NCBI RefSeq assembly: GCF_052030545.1
Contig: NZ_JBPDIH010000001.1
Location: 496,001 to 560,000, forward strand
Reading direction: 5' to 3'
Source of the DNA: CANMXU01 sp052030545
GTDB lineage: Bacteria; Pseudomonadota; Gammaproteobacteria; Enterobacterales; Alteromonadaceae
DNA length: 64,000 nt
Shown here: piece after piece, positions 63,824 to 64,000 of the stretch
How positions within the stretch are numbered: position 1 is the stretch's first letter
Layout: each line of letters opens with the position of its first letter
Program-made: the position numbers and the translations under genes
Notes under the pieces: model-generated
Databases searched by the model: none
What the model saw: only the letters and a program-made list of their open reading frames with translations
What the model was told of the DNA's origin: nothing

Positions 63824-64000
63824 ATGGAACTGGTTAATAAAGTAAAACAAGGGTTTGAACAAACCTTTTCTGCGGCAGCTGATTTTGTTGTAAAAGCACC
63901 GGGCCGAGTGAATCTTATTGGTGAACATACGGATTATAACGACGGTTTTGTTATGCCATGTGCTATCGACTATGCCACCTTAGTCGCCGTTTCTGCGCGA
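63824..64000 (+). CDS. galK: Galactokinase, N-terminal fragment (runs off the window)
   Basis: The first 59 codons from ATG 63824 to the window end, open throughout. The galactokinase signature APGRVNLIGEHTDYNDGFVMP is clear. It phosphorylates galactose to galactose-1-phosphate, the substrate for GalT. It lies 8 bp after galT. A weak GAGA ribosome site precedes the ATG. Confidence 0.92.
   Translation, partial: MELVNKVKQGFEQTFSAAADFVVKAPGRVNLIGEHTDYNDGFVMPCAIDYATLVAVSAR

Overview
The window looks like chromosomal DNA of a marine gammaproteobacterium of the order Alteromonadales, probably Colwelliaceae (Colwellia/Thalassotalea-like). This rests on AT-rich intergenic DNA, the nhaB-fadR-spoVR and rnt-motY gene orders, a sodium-type MotY, a vSGLT-like sugar transporter, an imuA-imuB-dnaE2 cassette and a red-algal galactan locus. 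I saw no rRNA, tRNA, CRISPR array or prophage.

Bases 1-14000 are mostly core genes: the 5' end of nhaB, fadR, the minus-strand prkA-yeaH-spoVR stress operon, an Omp85/D15-type barrel protein, sodB, grxD, a 2-Cys peroxiredoxin, rnt, motY and an M1 aminopeptidase.

Bases 14000-27900 are accessory. The key find is a split borosin system on the minus strand: an alpha-N-methyltransferase of the SonM/OphMA family (18101-18922), a small precursor with a SonA-like binding domain (17791-18051) and, starting directly at the precursor's stop codon, a periplasmic-TPR/GGDEF diguanylate cyclase followed by a paralogue. Nearby are a pepsin-like aspartic protease lacking a signal peptide, a GNAT acetyltransferase, a reprolysin-like metalloprotease, and a Fur-box-controlled TonB receptor coupled to a thioredoxin-like protein.

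Bases 27900-47300 are a sulfated-galactan and galactose region: a DgoR-like regulator, an SDR sugar dehydrogenase, DgoK, a sodium/galactose symporter, an SMP-30 lactonase, three S1 sulfatases, a mutarotase, a GH2 beta-galactosidase lipoprotein, a GH128-like lipoprotein and two orphan solute-binding proteins. Together they suggest desulfation and debranching of galactans and oxidative (De Ley-Doudoroff) galactose catabolism. The galactonate dehydratase and KDPGal aldolase are not in the window.

Bases 48500-54500 hold an SOS-controlled imuA-imuB-dnaE2 mutagenesis operon with a perfect LexA box. A 313-bp TA-flanked miniature element has inserted exactly in the dnaE2 stop codon and separates it from a fourth gene. 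Bases 54500-64000 are an agar locus: PhoD-like phosphatase, VanR-type GntR regulator, GH50 agarase, 2-keto-3-deoxygluconate kinase, GH117 neoagarobiose hydrolase, galT and the start of galK. Palindromes of the form TTGTNNACAA lie upstream of each unit and probably define one GntR regulon. GH50 would release neoagarobiose, GH117 would split it to galactose and anhydrogalactose, and the two sugars would enter the Leloir pathway and the KDG kinase route.
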